A DNA stretch of 57,153 nt from CAYQUC01 sp048061315. GTDB lineage: Bacteria > Pseudomonadota > Gammaproteobacteria > UBA6429 > Thiohalophilaceae. The first letter of the stretch is position 1. Every line of letters begins with the position of its first letter. The stretch lies in NCBI GenBank assembly GCA_048061315.1, contig JBGMRJ010000005.1, positions 1 through 57,153 of the forward strand. Reading direction: 5' to 3'. The translations under genes were made by a program, and so were the position numbers. Of the stretch, positions 7,908 to 16,532 are shown piece by piece. The notes below the pieces were generated by a model, which had not been told where the DNA came from, did no database searches, and worked only from the letters and a program-made list of their open reading frames with translations.

Positions 7908-8273
7908 ATGACAGATATGTTAAATTATATTCGAGACGGTGAATCATACGACAAAGATCCGAATGGCAATTTAGCTGAATTGGATCCATGGTCAGAATCG
8001 ATAGCTGAAAACCTTGCAAAAGGTGAAAATATTAAACTCAGTGCTGAGCATTGGGATGTTATTCATTTTCTACGTAATTATTTTAAATTATGCGGTTCAG
8101 TTCAAAATGCCCGAGCATTAACAAAAGTTTTGGAAAAACAATATGTAAAAGAAGGTGGTATTAAAAAACTGTATAAACTATTTCCAAACGGGCCTGTTAC
8201 CCAGGCAAGTAAAATAGCGGGTTTACCTGTGCCAGCAGCAAGTAGTGACCCAAGCTTCGGTTATATTCATTAA
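7908..8273 (+). CDS. rspA: DsrC/TusE-family protein lacking both C-terminal cysteines (RspA type)
   Basis: A 121-residue DsrC/TusE-fold protein. The family body is clear: ELDPWSESIAENLAKGENI, LSAEHWDVIHFLRNYF, then ALTKVLEK and IKKLYKLFPNGPVTQASKIAG. In true DsrC the C-terminal arm carries two redox cysteines (pattern ACRIAGLPKPTGCV). Here the same positions read ASKIAGLPVPAASS, so both are Ser, and eight extra residues follow. DsrC-family members without either Cys have been called RspA and are thought to be regulatory rather than sulfur carriers. The gene has the strongest Shine-Dalgarno in the cluster (AAGGAG at 7896-7901), implying abundant expression. It is followed 29 bases later by a four-cysteine protein gene. 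Confidence 0.8.
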   Translation: MTDMLNYIRDGESYDKDPNGNLAELDPWSESIAENLAKGENIKLSAEHWDVIHFLRNYFKLCGSVQNARALTKVLEKQYVKEGGIKKLYKLFPNGPVTQASKIAGLPVPAASSDPSFGYIH

Positions 8274-8302
8274 TAATAAGCTGATATAGTTTAGAGATAT
8301 CT

Positions 8303-8734
8303 ATGGTATCGCTTGATACGGATTTTACCCAAAATGATAAATGCGCATTTAGTAATACTTTAATTACAGGTCACTATTCTTGTTCGAATGCAACAAGTGT
8401 TGTTCGCCGTGGTGGCAACGAAATTTCTTGTGGTGTAATAGATGCTTCACGTAAATGCGAAAATATTTACAATAAGTTAAAGGAAATAGCAGCTCCAGTA
8501 TTTGATGTTGATGATGACTTATTAACTATGCCTCATGGTATTATGGTCAAAATTCAGCATGGAGGGTTGTTGGGTTTAAATACCATTGTTAATGGTGACA
8601 GCGACAATACAATTTCAGATATCTCTAAGTTAATATTAGCAACTGAAAATAAATTTAATGATTTTAATGATTTTCCCTACGAATCAACCATCAATTTCAT
8701 GACGAGTTACAAAGTAAGATCACGCCGTAAATAA
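8303..8734 (+). CDS. Four-cysteine conserved protein, paralog B
   Basis: Function unknown. The 143-residue product is the paralog of the protein at 5235-5684. Cys14, 27, 43 and 52 keep the same C-x12-C-x15-C-x8-C spacing, and KIQHGGLLGL matches KIQIGGLLGL. The tail is basic (KVRSRRK). It directly follows the RspA-type DsrC-like gene on the same strand and is probably co-transcribed, so the four-cysteine family is a likely partner of the DsrC-like protein. It converges within six bases on the [2Fe-2S] reductase gene. Confidence 0.7.
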   Translation: MVSLDTDFTQNDKCAFSNTLITGHYSCSNATSVVRRGGNEISCGVIDASRKCENIYNKLKEIAAPVFDVDDDLLTMPHGIMVKIQHGGLLGLNTIVNGDSDNTISDISKLILATENKFNDFNDFPYESTINFMTSYKVRSRRK

Positions 8735-8739
8735 ATATC

Positions 8740-9765
8740 CTATAATGGTACGTAATCAAATTTAATTTTATTCGTCTGACATTCTAAACTGATAATCGGT
8801 ATCATTTTGTCTATGGTTTTTTTACCAGCAGATAAGTAGTAATAATATTCTTTAGGTGTTGCTAAATCAGATTTAATGGCACTAAGAAATTTTTTGATTA
8901 TTATATCCTGGTTGGTATTATCCAAATCATAATATTGCTGATCATTATCGTTCAGTTTTATGTGAATTGGATTATAACTAAAATTATCCAGAGCATCTTC
9001 CCATGAGCGACACAAATTATGATGATAATGCGTTTTATTGTGAGTCGATATAAGGTATAGCGATATTAGTTTTTGATAGTCCAGTGATATTGCATGCTCT
9101 ATTAAACTTTTAATTGGAGCAAAACCATTATCCACAGCAAGAAATACGATAGGCACCTCAGGATTTTCGAGTAATTGAAATTGACCATAGGGACCATTTA
9201 ATTGAATTGTTGAACCCGTTTTAATATTATGAATTAACTCATTACTGAAATCTGAATTATTCTTACTGTTAATATGAAATTCCAGATTTCTATCATCACA
9301 GGGGCAACTTGCTATAGGGTAACATGCATTTGTTTCGTTGATGGTTAACATGATATTTTGTCCTGCTAAAAAACGTAATGTATTTGTTCTTGGGGTTTGC
9401 AGGTGAATTATTGATGTATAGTTGGAAACAGAATTTATTTTTTTTAATTTTGCTTTGATCTCCTGGTATGATATGTCGATGTCATTAATTGCAACGTCGG
9501 CTTCAAGAACTAAATCTGAGGTCGCTGTGCAGGTGCACATCAGGATAAAATTTTGATGTTTTTCTGCAGCAGTGAAATTGTAATCCTGATGCTTGATTGA
9601 TTTAACTGACCCTATTTTTAATTTAGCCCTACATTTACCACATTTACCATTAGTGCAACCGTAATTCAGATTATGTCCTTTTTCAAGGGCTGTATCCAGG
9701 ATACTGGTGTTACCATCCAGAGTGAATGTATGACTGCTGGGGAGTAGTGTTATGCTATGACTCAT
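8740..9765 (-). CDS. [2Fe-2S] ferredoxin-linked flavin reductase (CDP-6-deoxyglucoseen reductase/FNR-like)
   Basis: The N-terminal 85 residues form a plant-type [2Fe-2S] ferredoxin domain with Cys37, Cys42 and Cys45 (YGCTNGKCGKC) and a fourth Cys in LMCTC near residue 77. A ferredoxin-NAD(P)H reductase module follows. Its FAD motif is changed: the usual RxYS-x-x-S reads ACYPIASCP. The GPYGQF loop is kept, and the nucleotide-binding site reads AVDNGFAPI. Such proteins pass electrons between NAD(P)H, flavin and an Fe-S acceptor. Neighbours suggest service to the four-cysteine or DsrC-like proteins, but this is inferred. It lies 24 bases downstream of the response-regulator gene on the same strand. 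Confidence 0.75.
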   Translation of the reverse strand: MSHSITLLPSSHTFTLDGNTSILDTALEKGHNLNYGCTNGKCGKCRAKLKIGSVKSIKHQDYNFTAAEKHQNFILMCTCTATSDLVLEADVAINDIDISYQEIKAKLKKINSVSNYTSIIHLQTPRTNTLRFLAGQNIMLTINETNACYPIASCPCDDRNLEFHINSKNNSDFSNELIHNIKTGSTIQLNGPYGQFQLLENPEVPIVFLAVDNGFAPIKSLIEHAISLDYQKLISLYLISTHNKTHYHHNLCRSWEDALDNFSYNPIHIKLNDNDQQYYDLDNTNQDIIIKKFLSAIKSDLATPKEYYYYLSAGKKTIDKMIPIISLECQTNKIKFDYVPL

Positions 9766-9789
9766 GACATACAGTATAGTGAATCACGT

Positions 9790-10689
9790 TTATTTTTTGA
9801 AATTCGAAAAGCAATGAACTTCGTTTCCTGAACCAATAAATTTAATTTCATCAAAGCTTATCATTGCAGAAATTGCAATACCGCGGCCATGAGGATCAAA
9901 TGCTCTGGATGGGTCTACTTTTAAGTATTTTTTAAAATCAAAACCATCACCTTGATCTTTAATAATTAATTTTATCCCGGAACCACAATGTAAAAATTTT
10001 ACTGAAGTGTATTTTTTTTGGTATTGTTTTTGTAGTAGTCGATTGTTAACTTCATCGTTCCAGCTACCCTCTGTAACAAGTTTTGTTTTTTCAGCATATG
10101 AAATCCCCAGATTTCCATGTTCTACCGAATTAATAAGCAGTTCGGTAATTCCCATTATAACTTTTACTGGTGTCGGATATAGATTGGCAATCATTCTGGA
10201 AAGTATATCGGCCTCTTGCAATGTTTTAAAATGACATTCAATTTCATTTACCATGTCACAGATTAAATCATAAGCTAGACTTGAACTCGATATTTCTTTA
10301 TGACGAGAATAATCTGAGATTGCTGCCTTGACAATAGACAACATTATTTCGGCTTGAAACGGTTTTGTTAAATAATAATAAGCGCCAGCATTGATACCTT
10401 CAATAACTTCACTATCTGATGTCGCTGCTGTTTGCATGATGATTGGAATATTATTTATCGAGCTATCTTTTTTTATAATTTCCAGAAACTCCATGCCATT
10501 CATAATTGGCATCTTGCGATCCAGTAAGATTACATCAATAGTCTTTTTGTTGTTATTTAAAATATTCAGGCCGAGCTGACCATTTTCAGCCGTTAAAATG
10601 GTATAGCCTTCATCAGTTAAATGAACCTTTAAAATATCGATATTAAAAGGTTCATCATCAATAATTAAAATAGTTTTATTGGTACTCAC
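9790..10689 (-). CDS. Response regulator with RsbW/HATPase-type output domain
   Basis: Residues 1-125 form an intact receiver: IIDDEPFN acidic pocket, VILLDRKMPIMNG with the phospho-acceptor Asp, QTAAT switch Thr, and TKPF Lys. Residues about 150-299 form an ATPase domain of the anti-sigma-factor (RsbW/SpoIIAB) HATPase_c type: VKVIMGITELLINSVEHG is the N box, DQGDGFD the G1 box and HGRGIAIS the G2 box. Such proteins are usually phosphorylation-controlled switches in partner-switching or serine-kinase pathways. No sigma factor or STAS partner is in the window. It is first in a two-gene minus-strand operon with the [2Fe-2S] reductase. Confidence 0.8.
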   Translation of the reverse strand: MSTNKTILIIDDEPFNIDILKVHLTDEGYTILTAENGQLGLNILNNNKKTIDVILLDRKMPIMNGMEFLEIIKKDSSINNIPIIMQTAATSDSEVIEGINAGAYYYLTKPFQAEIMLSIVKAAISDYSRHKEISSSSLAYDLICDMVNEIECHFKTLQEADILSRMIANLYPTPVKVIMGITELLINSVEHGNLGISYAEKTKLVTEGSWNDEVNNRLLQKQYQKKYTSVKFLHCGSGIKLIIKDQGDGFDFKKYLKVDPSRAFDPHGRGIAISAMISFDEIKFIGSGNEVHCFSNFKK

Positions 10690-10796
10690 TTTTTAAACCT
10701 GACAATATTTAGTTCTATTATGGGTAATTATCTTAATTATTAATAGTTTGAGTAATCATTTAATTTTATATCGACAAATATAAAATTAACTTTATT

Positions 10797-10810
10797 ATCC
10801 GTTGACGGAT
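10797..10810. promoter_or_regulatory. 14-bp palindrome upstream of the response-regulator gene
   Basis: ATCCGT-TG-ACGGAT, a perfect 6-bp inverted repeat in the 213-bp gap between ispG and the response-regulator gene, about 110 nt before the latter's start. There is no T-run beside it, so an operator is likelier than a terminator. Unassigned. Confidence 0.25.
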
Positions 10811-10902
10811 TATTTAAAACCTTAATTTCATATCGAATATCAAGAGTGTTTAAGGTCGGTAGAAAAATAATGGTGTTATAATTATTCGCGTTAGTGCGTT
10901 AG

Positions 10903-12129
10903 TTATTGATAATTAGAATCGATGTAGTCCAGAACTATTTGCTGAAAATCAGCTGCGATTGTATCACCTTTCAAGGTTACTGTTTTCTGTCCATCGACAT
11001 AAACCGGGGCGACAGGTTTTTCACCAGTACCGGGTAAACTAATACCAATATTCGCTAATTTACTTTCGCCAGGGCCATTTACAACACAACCCATTACTGC
11101 CACTGACATATTTTCAACACCCTGGTACTGTTTTTTCCAAACGGGCATTTGTTCTCTGATGTAACTCTGAATATCTTTGGCGAGTTGTTGGAAATAGCTA
11201 CTAGTGGTACGGCCACATCCAGGACAGGCAATGACCGTTGGCAAGAATGCACGCAATCCCAGTGATTGCAAAATTTCCTGCGCCACCGTCACTTCGGTAG
11301 TGCGGTCACCACCGGGCTCAGGCGTTAATGATATGCGGATAGTATCGCCAATTCCTTCCTGCAATAAAACGGATAATGCGGCTGTTGAGGCGACAATACC
11401 TTTGGAGCCCATTCCAGCTTCAGTTAGCCCGAGATGGAGCGGATAGTCTGTTTGACCTGCTAGCTTTCGATAAACACGTATTAAATCCTGTACGCCGCTC
11501 ATCTTGCAGGACAGGATAATTTGGTCATGGGCAAGTCCTACCGAATTCGCAAATTTTGCACTATCAAGCGCAGATTGAATCATGGCGTTATCAATAATTT
11601 CATAGTTTTCCAATGGATTATTTTTTTGGTTATTCTCATCCATTAATTTTGCCAATAAAGATTGGTCCAGGCTGCCCCAATTAACACCAATTCTGACGGG
11701 TTTATTGTATCGGCAGGCTATTTCAATCATTTTAGCGAATTGACTGTCGCGTTTTTTACCGCGGCCTACATTACCGGGATTAATACGGTACTTTGACAGG
11801 GCTTGAGCGCAATCAGGAAATTGCTCTAATAGTTTATGGCCATTAAAGTGAAAATCGCCTACTAGTGGGACATTAAGCCCCATATCATCCAGATTTTGTC
11901 GGCATTGGGCTACTGAAGCCGCCGCTTCCGCGCTATTGACTGTAATTCTAACTAATTCTGAGCCGGCCTTTGCCAATGCGGCGACTTGCTGTGTGGTTGC
12001 TTCTACATCGGCCGTATCGGTATTGGTCATAGATTGTACGACCACGGGCGAGCCACCACCGACGGTAATGTGATCAATTTTAACCGCTCGCGTTATTGCC
12101 TTTAGCGGTATTTTTTTGAAATTTGGCAA
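10903..12129 (-). CDS. ispG: 4-hydroxy-3-methylbut-2-enyl diphosphate synthase (flavodoxin-dependent)
   Basis: Sixth step of the MEP isoprenoid pathway: reductive conversion of MEcPP to HMBPP using a [4Fe-4S] cluster. The N-terminal TIM barrel begins VGGGSPVVVQSMTNTDTADV and includes RIGVNWGSLDQ and LGLTEAGMGSKG. The C-terminal cluster site is ACPGCGRTT (two Cys) plus the third Cys in MGCVVNGPGE. At 408 residues it is somewhat longer than the 372-residue E. coli enzyme. It is transcribed divergently from the methyltransferase gene at 12310. Assignment is secure. Confidence 0.95.
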   Translation of the reverse strand: MPNFKKIPLKAITRAVKIDHITVGGGSPVVVQSMTNTDTADVEATTQQVAALAKAGSELVRITVNSAEAAASVAQCRQNLDDMGLNVPLVGDFHFNGHKLLEQFPDCAQALSKYRINPGNVGRGKKRDSQFAKMIEIACRYNKPVRIGVNWGSLDQSLLAKLMDENNQKNNPLENYEIIDNAMIQSALDSAKFANSVGLAHDQIILSCKMSGVQDLIRVYRKLAGQTDYPLHLGLTEAGMGSKGIVASTAALSVLLQEGIGDTIRISLTPEPGGDRTTEVTVAQEILQSLGLRAFLPTVIACPGCGRTTSSYFQQLAKDIQSYIREQMPVWKKQYQGVENMSVAVMGCVVNGPGESKLANIGISLPGTGEKPVAPVYVDGQKTVTLKGDTIAADFQQIVLDYIDSNYQ

Positions 12130-12309
12130 GTGTTATTCCTTGATATCTATTGGAAATTTAGGGGTGATCATACCATTTTATGAGCGATCGGGAGCCTATA
12201 AGATTGGATAATTAAATACTATTATAAAATTCGGGGTAAATTAACGGCAGTGCTCAGCTATGCTTCTGGTATAATTACTTCAAAATGGTTTAATAATTAA
12301 GGACTGGGA

Positions 12310-13152
12310 ATGAGCGCACAAAATCACAATGAACCTCTGACTTTAGCAGAACAAGCTGATCGCCATATACTTTATCAGGATGCCGTTCAGTGCACCGAAA
12401 CTGAAATCGATTTTTTTGATGCAACCTATGTGAAATTAAAAGGTAAAACGCCTTTAGTCATGAAAGAAGATTTTTGTGGTACTGCACTTTTATCGACTGA
12501 TTGGGTTAAGAGTAATCCTAAACGAGAGGCCATCGGTGTTGATATTTGTGGTGAAACACTGGAGTGGGCTAGAGTTCATAATATTAAACCTGCTGGTGAA
12601 GCAATTGAAAAACGCATAAGCTTGTTTCAGGAAGATGTTCGCGTTATATCGGAACCAAAAGCGGATATTACCTGTGCCCTTAATTTTAGCTTTTGTATTT
12701 TTAAAACCAGAAATGATCTCCGCAGTTATTTTGAAAGTGTATTAAAAGGATTAAAAGACGATGGTATCCTGGTATTGGACATGTTTGGTGGCACCGAGTG
12801 TCAGGATGAACTTGAAGAAGAAACTGAAATGGATGATTTCCCTGCTACCTACGTTTGGGAGCATGCGAACTTTAATCCGATTACTAACGATATCACCTGT
12901 CATATCCATTTCGATTTTGATGATGATTCCCGTATCGACAAAGCGTTCACTTATAACTGGCGATTGTGGTCATTACCGGAATTAAATGAATTATTAACCG
13001 AAGCCGGTTTTAGCAAAGTTCGTGTTTATTGGGAAAAATTTGAAGAAAGTGATGATGACGATGATGAGATGGAAGGTACGGGTGAATATTTTGAAGCCAT
13101 TGAAGTAGAAAACCAGGAATCATGGATGGTTTATATTGTTGCTGAAAAATAA
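12310..13152 (+). CDS. Class I SAM-dependent methyltransferase
   Basis: A 280-residue Rossmann methyltransferase. The SAM-binding region is KEDFCGTALLSTDWVK (motif I, E/DxxCGTG-like) with AIGVDICGETLEWAR supplying the acidic ribose contact, and DITCALNFSFCIFKT as motif IV. The insert after LDMFGGTECQDELEEE and the very acidic loop (ESDDDDDEME, near residue 250) are typical of a little-studied bacterial family whose substrate is unknown. It ends just before a strong bidirectional terminator. Confidence 0.75.
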   Translation: MSAQNHNEPLTLAEQADRHILYQDAVQCTETEIDFFDATYVKLKGKTPLVMKEDFCGTALLSTDWVKSNPKREAIGVDICGETLEWARVHNIKPAGEAIEKRISLFQEDVRVISEPKADITCALNFSFCIFKTRNDLRSYFESVLKGLKDDGILVLDMFGGTECQDELEEETEMDDFPATYVWEHANFNPITNDITCHIHFDFDDDSRIDKAFTYNWRLWSLPELNELLTEAGFSKVRVYWEKFEESDDDDDEMEGTGEYFEAIEVENQESWMVYIVAEK

Positions 13153-13171
13153 GTGCTAATGTGTAAAAAAA

Positions 13172-13195
13172 AGCCCTCATTAATGAGGGCTTTTT
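13172..13195. terminator. Bidirectional rho-independent terminator
   Basis: The 20-base perfect palindrome AGCCCTCATTAATGAGGGCT (13172-13191) is flanked by an A-run (13165-13172) and a T-run (13191-13195). It therefore works in both directions, between the convergent methyltransferase and chemoreceptor genes. Confidence 0.93.
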
Positions 13196-13225
13196 ATGGT
13201 CTCGAATAACGTTACTGAATATTAT

Positions 13226-15550
13226 TCAGGTTTTGAATTTTGAAACTAACACTTGCAGATCTTGTGCAAGTTCCGTTAGCTGTGAACTGGAATCTGATGT
13301 TTGATTACTGGCCTCAGTGGTTTGTTGCGCGAGTTGCGATATCGCTACAATATTTTTATTTATTTCTTCGGTTACCGCACTTTGTTCTTCAGCAGCACTA
13401 GCGATCATGGTATTCATTTCCATAATGCTATTGATTGAACTGGTAATGGTTTGAAGTGAGTCTCCAGCCATAGATGCTTGTAACACACTGGCTTCGGTCA
13501 TCTCCTGACTTTGTTCCATAACTTTAACCGCTTCTTTAGTACCTTGTTGTAATGCGGTTATCATGGTTTCAATTTCTACGGTTGATTGTTGCGTACGACC
13601 GGCCAAGGTACGAACTTCATCTGCTACCACTGCAAACCCCCGGCCTTGCTCACCGGCCCGAGCTGCTTCGATTGCTGCATTGAGTGCTAATAAATTAGTT
13701 TGTTCTGCAATGCCTTTGATAACATCGAGTACCGAACCAATATTTTCACTTTCTTTACTTAAACGTTGAATAACATCGGTGGCAACTTGAATTTTACTTG
13801 AAAGCCGGTTTATGGCTTTAATGTTTTCCTGAACAACATTGTTTCCGGTAACAGCATGTTCATTTGCTTCTTCGGCAGATTTTGCAGCTTGTTCTGCATT
13901 CCGTGCAACTTCCTGAACGGTTGCTGACATTTCGTTTATGGCCGTTGCAACCTGATCAACTTCATCAAATTGTTGAGTAACCCCGTCTCGTGTTTCGGCT
14001 GTGTTCGCAGTCATTAAGTCGGCTGCTGTTGCAACTAAGCCGGTAGCCGCTGCAACTTGAGTGATACTCTCATGAAATACCGCAAGTAAATGATTAAATG
14101 AGGAAGACATTTGTCCAATTTCATCTTTGCTTGTGACTTCAACACGTTTGGTTAAATCATTGTTTTCGTCAATTTCATGAACGATTGATTTCAGTTTTAT
14201 AATGGGTTTTGTGAGTGTTACTGAAAATATTCCACCTGCAAGTGAGGCTAACGCTACCATGATCACGGTTACAACAATCGCAGAACTTATAAGCTTAGTT
14301 GCTAATGCTTGTGTTGCTTCAAAAGCTTCATCTGTTAAAATTTCACTGACAATTGCCCAGTGCATATTTAAAGTCGTAAAAGGGGTGTAAGCTGTTAACA
14401 CTTCTCGTCCCAGATAATTCTGAGAAACCTTGATTCCTGAATTGCCTGCTATAGCATCATCAATGTAATTTCCCGTTAATGGCAATAAACCTAAGGTGGT
14501 GTTTTTCTTTGAAATTTGTTCAGCATTAATATTACTGTTATTTAAAGCCTGAAAATAAGAGTCTTTATGCTCAACCAACTCTCGGCTAATACTGCGCATG
14601 ATTTTGTCTGAACCAACGATATAACTCTCTCCGGTCATACCCAGCCCGATATTTTTCCATTTGTTTTGACTGGTCATTATATTATTTATTTGATTACTCG
14701 GTAGTTTGAATATTAAGGTACCGAGTATCTCAAAGGCATCTTCTTCTAATAAATCTTGTATTGGCGACAGAATGAATGCTGAGCTGTTATTATAAGTTGG
14801 CAGGTAAGCATGCAGATCAGTAAGAGTAACAAACTCACTGTCATCTTTTTCAATCGCTGTTTTAAATGCAATTCCCAATAGTTGGTCTTTTAAAGGCCCG
14901 GTAGTTAATGATGTTGCAAAATCAATATTTTTCATTGCGCTGTAAACAATAGTACCTTTTGCATCTGCAATCAGAATATCATCTAAATTCAGTTTTGTTA
15001 ACATTTGTAAAATAGTTGTATGGTAGCTACTATGAACCTCGGCGTATTGTGATTCATCATCAGGGTCGATGGTATCGTGTTTATTACCAATTGTACTTTC
15101 ACTTAATGATAAAAATTGAAATTGTAATGCTATTGCTAAATCACTTAATTGACCAATATACCGATCCATTGATTTTGTTTGGGTATTTAGTTTTGCAAAT
15201 TCATTAGTGAAATCTTTTTTGTAGAATTCAGTTAAAGTTGTACGCTTATCTGCAATATCGCCTGCGGGATATTTTTTAAATGCGGCTGTAAATTCCTGAG
15301 CGATACTGACAAAATATGGATCTGTGGAAAAATTTTTAATTTGTTGTTCTCTAAAATGAAGGTATTCTTCCAACTCTGCTTTTTTAATTTCCCTCATTGC
15401 GAGCAATCGGGCTTTAACCTGATCTTCAATGGCTTGTTGCGATGAACTACTCGCAGTGGTTAGTAATATAACACTCGTAGTAATAATGGAAATCGTAGCA
15501 ACGATGCTAAATGCGGCCAGAATTTTTATTTTAAGATTTAATTTAAACAT
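13226..15550 (-). CDS. Methyl-accepting chemotaxis protein
   Basis: A 774-residue chemoreceptor. The first membrane span is near residues 9-31, followed by a long periplasmic dCache-like sensor (about 35-405) and a second span (about 415-440). Then come a HAMP segment (TKPIIKLKSIVHEIDENNDL) and a full cytoplasmic signalling domain whose hairpin tip is IAEQTNLLALNAAIEAARAG. The tip also carries GRGFAVVADEVRTLAGRT. The ligand is unknown. No other chemotaxis gene is near, so it is an orphan receptor feeding a distant Che system. It is separated from the neighbouring gene by the terminator at 13172. Confidence 0.92.
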   Translation of the reverse strand: MFKLNLKIKILAAFSIVATISIITTSVILLTTASSSSQQAIEDQVKARLLAMREIKKAELEEYLHFREQQIKNFSTDPYFVSIAQEFTAAFKKYPAGDIADKRTTLTEFYKKDFTNEFAKLNTQTKSMDRYIGQLSDLAIALQFQFLSLSESTIGNKHDTIDPDDESQYAEVHSSYHTTILQMLTKLNLDDILIADAKGTIVYSAMKNIDFATSLTTGPLKDQLLGIAFKTAIEKDDSEFVTLTDLHAYLPTYNNSSAFILSPIQDLLEEDAFEILGTLIFKLPSNQINNIMTSQNKWKNIGLGMTGESYIVGSDKIMRSISRELVEHKDSYFQALNNSNINAEQISKKNTTLGLLPLTGNYIDDAIAGNSGIKVSQNYLGREVLTAYTPFTTLNMHWAIVSEILTDEAFEATQALATKLISSAIVVTVIMVALASLAGGIFSVTLTKPIIKLKSIVHEIDENNDLTKRVEVTSKDEIGQMSSSFNHLLAVFHESITQVAAATGLVATAADLMTANTAETRDGVTQQFDEVDQVATAINEMSATVQEVARNAEQAAKSAEEANEHAVTGNNVVQENIKAINRLSSKIQVATDVIQRLSKESENIGSVLDVIKGIAEQTNLLALNAAIEAARAGEQGRGFAVVADEVRTLAGRTQQSTVEIETMITALQQGTKEAVKVMEQSQEMTEASVLQASMAGDSLQTITSSINSIMEMNTMIASAAEEQSAVTEEINKNIVAISQLAQQTTEASNQTSDSSSQLTELAQDLQVLVSKFKT

Positions 15551-15730
15551 CTACCAATGGTTCCTTAATCTATTTGTTTTTGGTAATTTCAACAATACAA
15601 GTTACTTTGTGTGGTTATCGGTAGTTGTAAAAAAATCTTTAGTTTAAAACGCAAATTACATCCGTATCTATCTGATTAATAGTAATTTATCGATTTAATC
15701 GCTACTATGCTTAACTTCTTAATATTGCTA

Positions 15731-16438
15731 TTAATTTTTTAATATTGGATGGTAGGGAGAGGTTCGAGTTCGATCGTGGGAAACCATTCGGTATTCAACA
15801 AATGAATTCTTACTGTCAAAGTGCAAAAACGGGTTTCCCTGTTTTTGTTGCGACATACTACAGGTGTGTGTTTCACCATAATTATGCCCGGGGCAAATTA
15901 CAGTGTCATCGGGTAGATCGCGTGCCATATTTTTTAACGTTGTGTACATCACCTCCGGATCGCCACCGCTTAAATCGCATCGACCACAACCATAAACAAA
16001 CAGGGTGTCGCCGGTAATTAACTGTTTATCTATCTGGTAACACGCTGACCCCGGTGTATGTCCAGGGGTATGCAAAATTTTAATTTCAGTATCACCAAGC
16101 TGGATTAAATCTCCGCCATGGTGTAATGACGGTGTTTGTATGTCACTACCCCAAAAAGTAGCTTCTGATTTTAATAAATGCAATTGAGCGTCAAATTGAT
16201 TTAAAACATCGTTTATACCGTTAATGTGATCATGGTGACTGTGCGTTAACAATATGTCAGTGATAACGACGTTTTTTTGTTTTGCCAGTTCGAGCATCTG
16301 CGGTACATCCCAGGCGGGATCAACAATGGCAGCGCGTTTACTCGCCGGGTCGCTAATTAAATAAACAAAATTTTCCATTGGACCCATTTCAATAACATCT
16401 AATTCAAAAGATCCGTTAACGTCAATACTATTATTCAT
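15731..16438 (-). CDS. Metallo-beta-lactamase-fold hydrolase (glyoxalase II-like)
   Basis: A 235-residue MBL-fold enzyme with the THSHHDH metal motif (HxHxDH), the His of HTPGHTPGS, the bridging Asp in ITGDTLFVYGCGRCD and the final His in CPGHNYG. The GCGRCDLSGGDPEVMY segment is shared by hydroxyacylglutathione hydrolases and persulfide dioxygenase-like members, so a glutathione-thioester or persulfide substrate is likely. It is divergent from the thiopurine methyltransferase gene, also a thiol/chalcogen-handling enzyme. The exact substrate cannot be read. Confidence 0.8.
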   Translation of the reverse strand: MNNSIDVNGSFELDVIEMGPMENFVYLISDPASKRAAIVDPAWDVPQMLELAKQKNVVITDILLTHSHHDHINGINDVLNQFDAQLHLLKSEATFWGSDIQTPSLHHGGDLIQLGDTEIKILHTPGHTPGSACYQIDKQLITGDTLFVYGCGRCDLSGGDPEVMYTTLKNMARDLPDDTVICPGHNYGETHTCSMSQQKQGNPFLHFDSKNSFVEYRMVSHDRTRTSPYHPILKN

Positions 16439-16532
16439 TGGCTTACCTGATATATCTTTATAACAACATAATATACTCCCATTTTGAAATGAGTGTTACA
16501 ATCTATTTTCTTTTAAAATATTCAGGATAATT

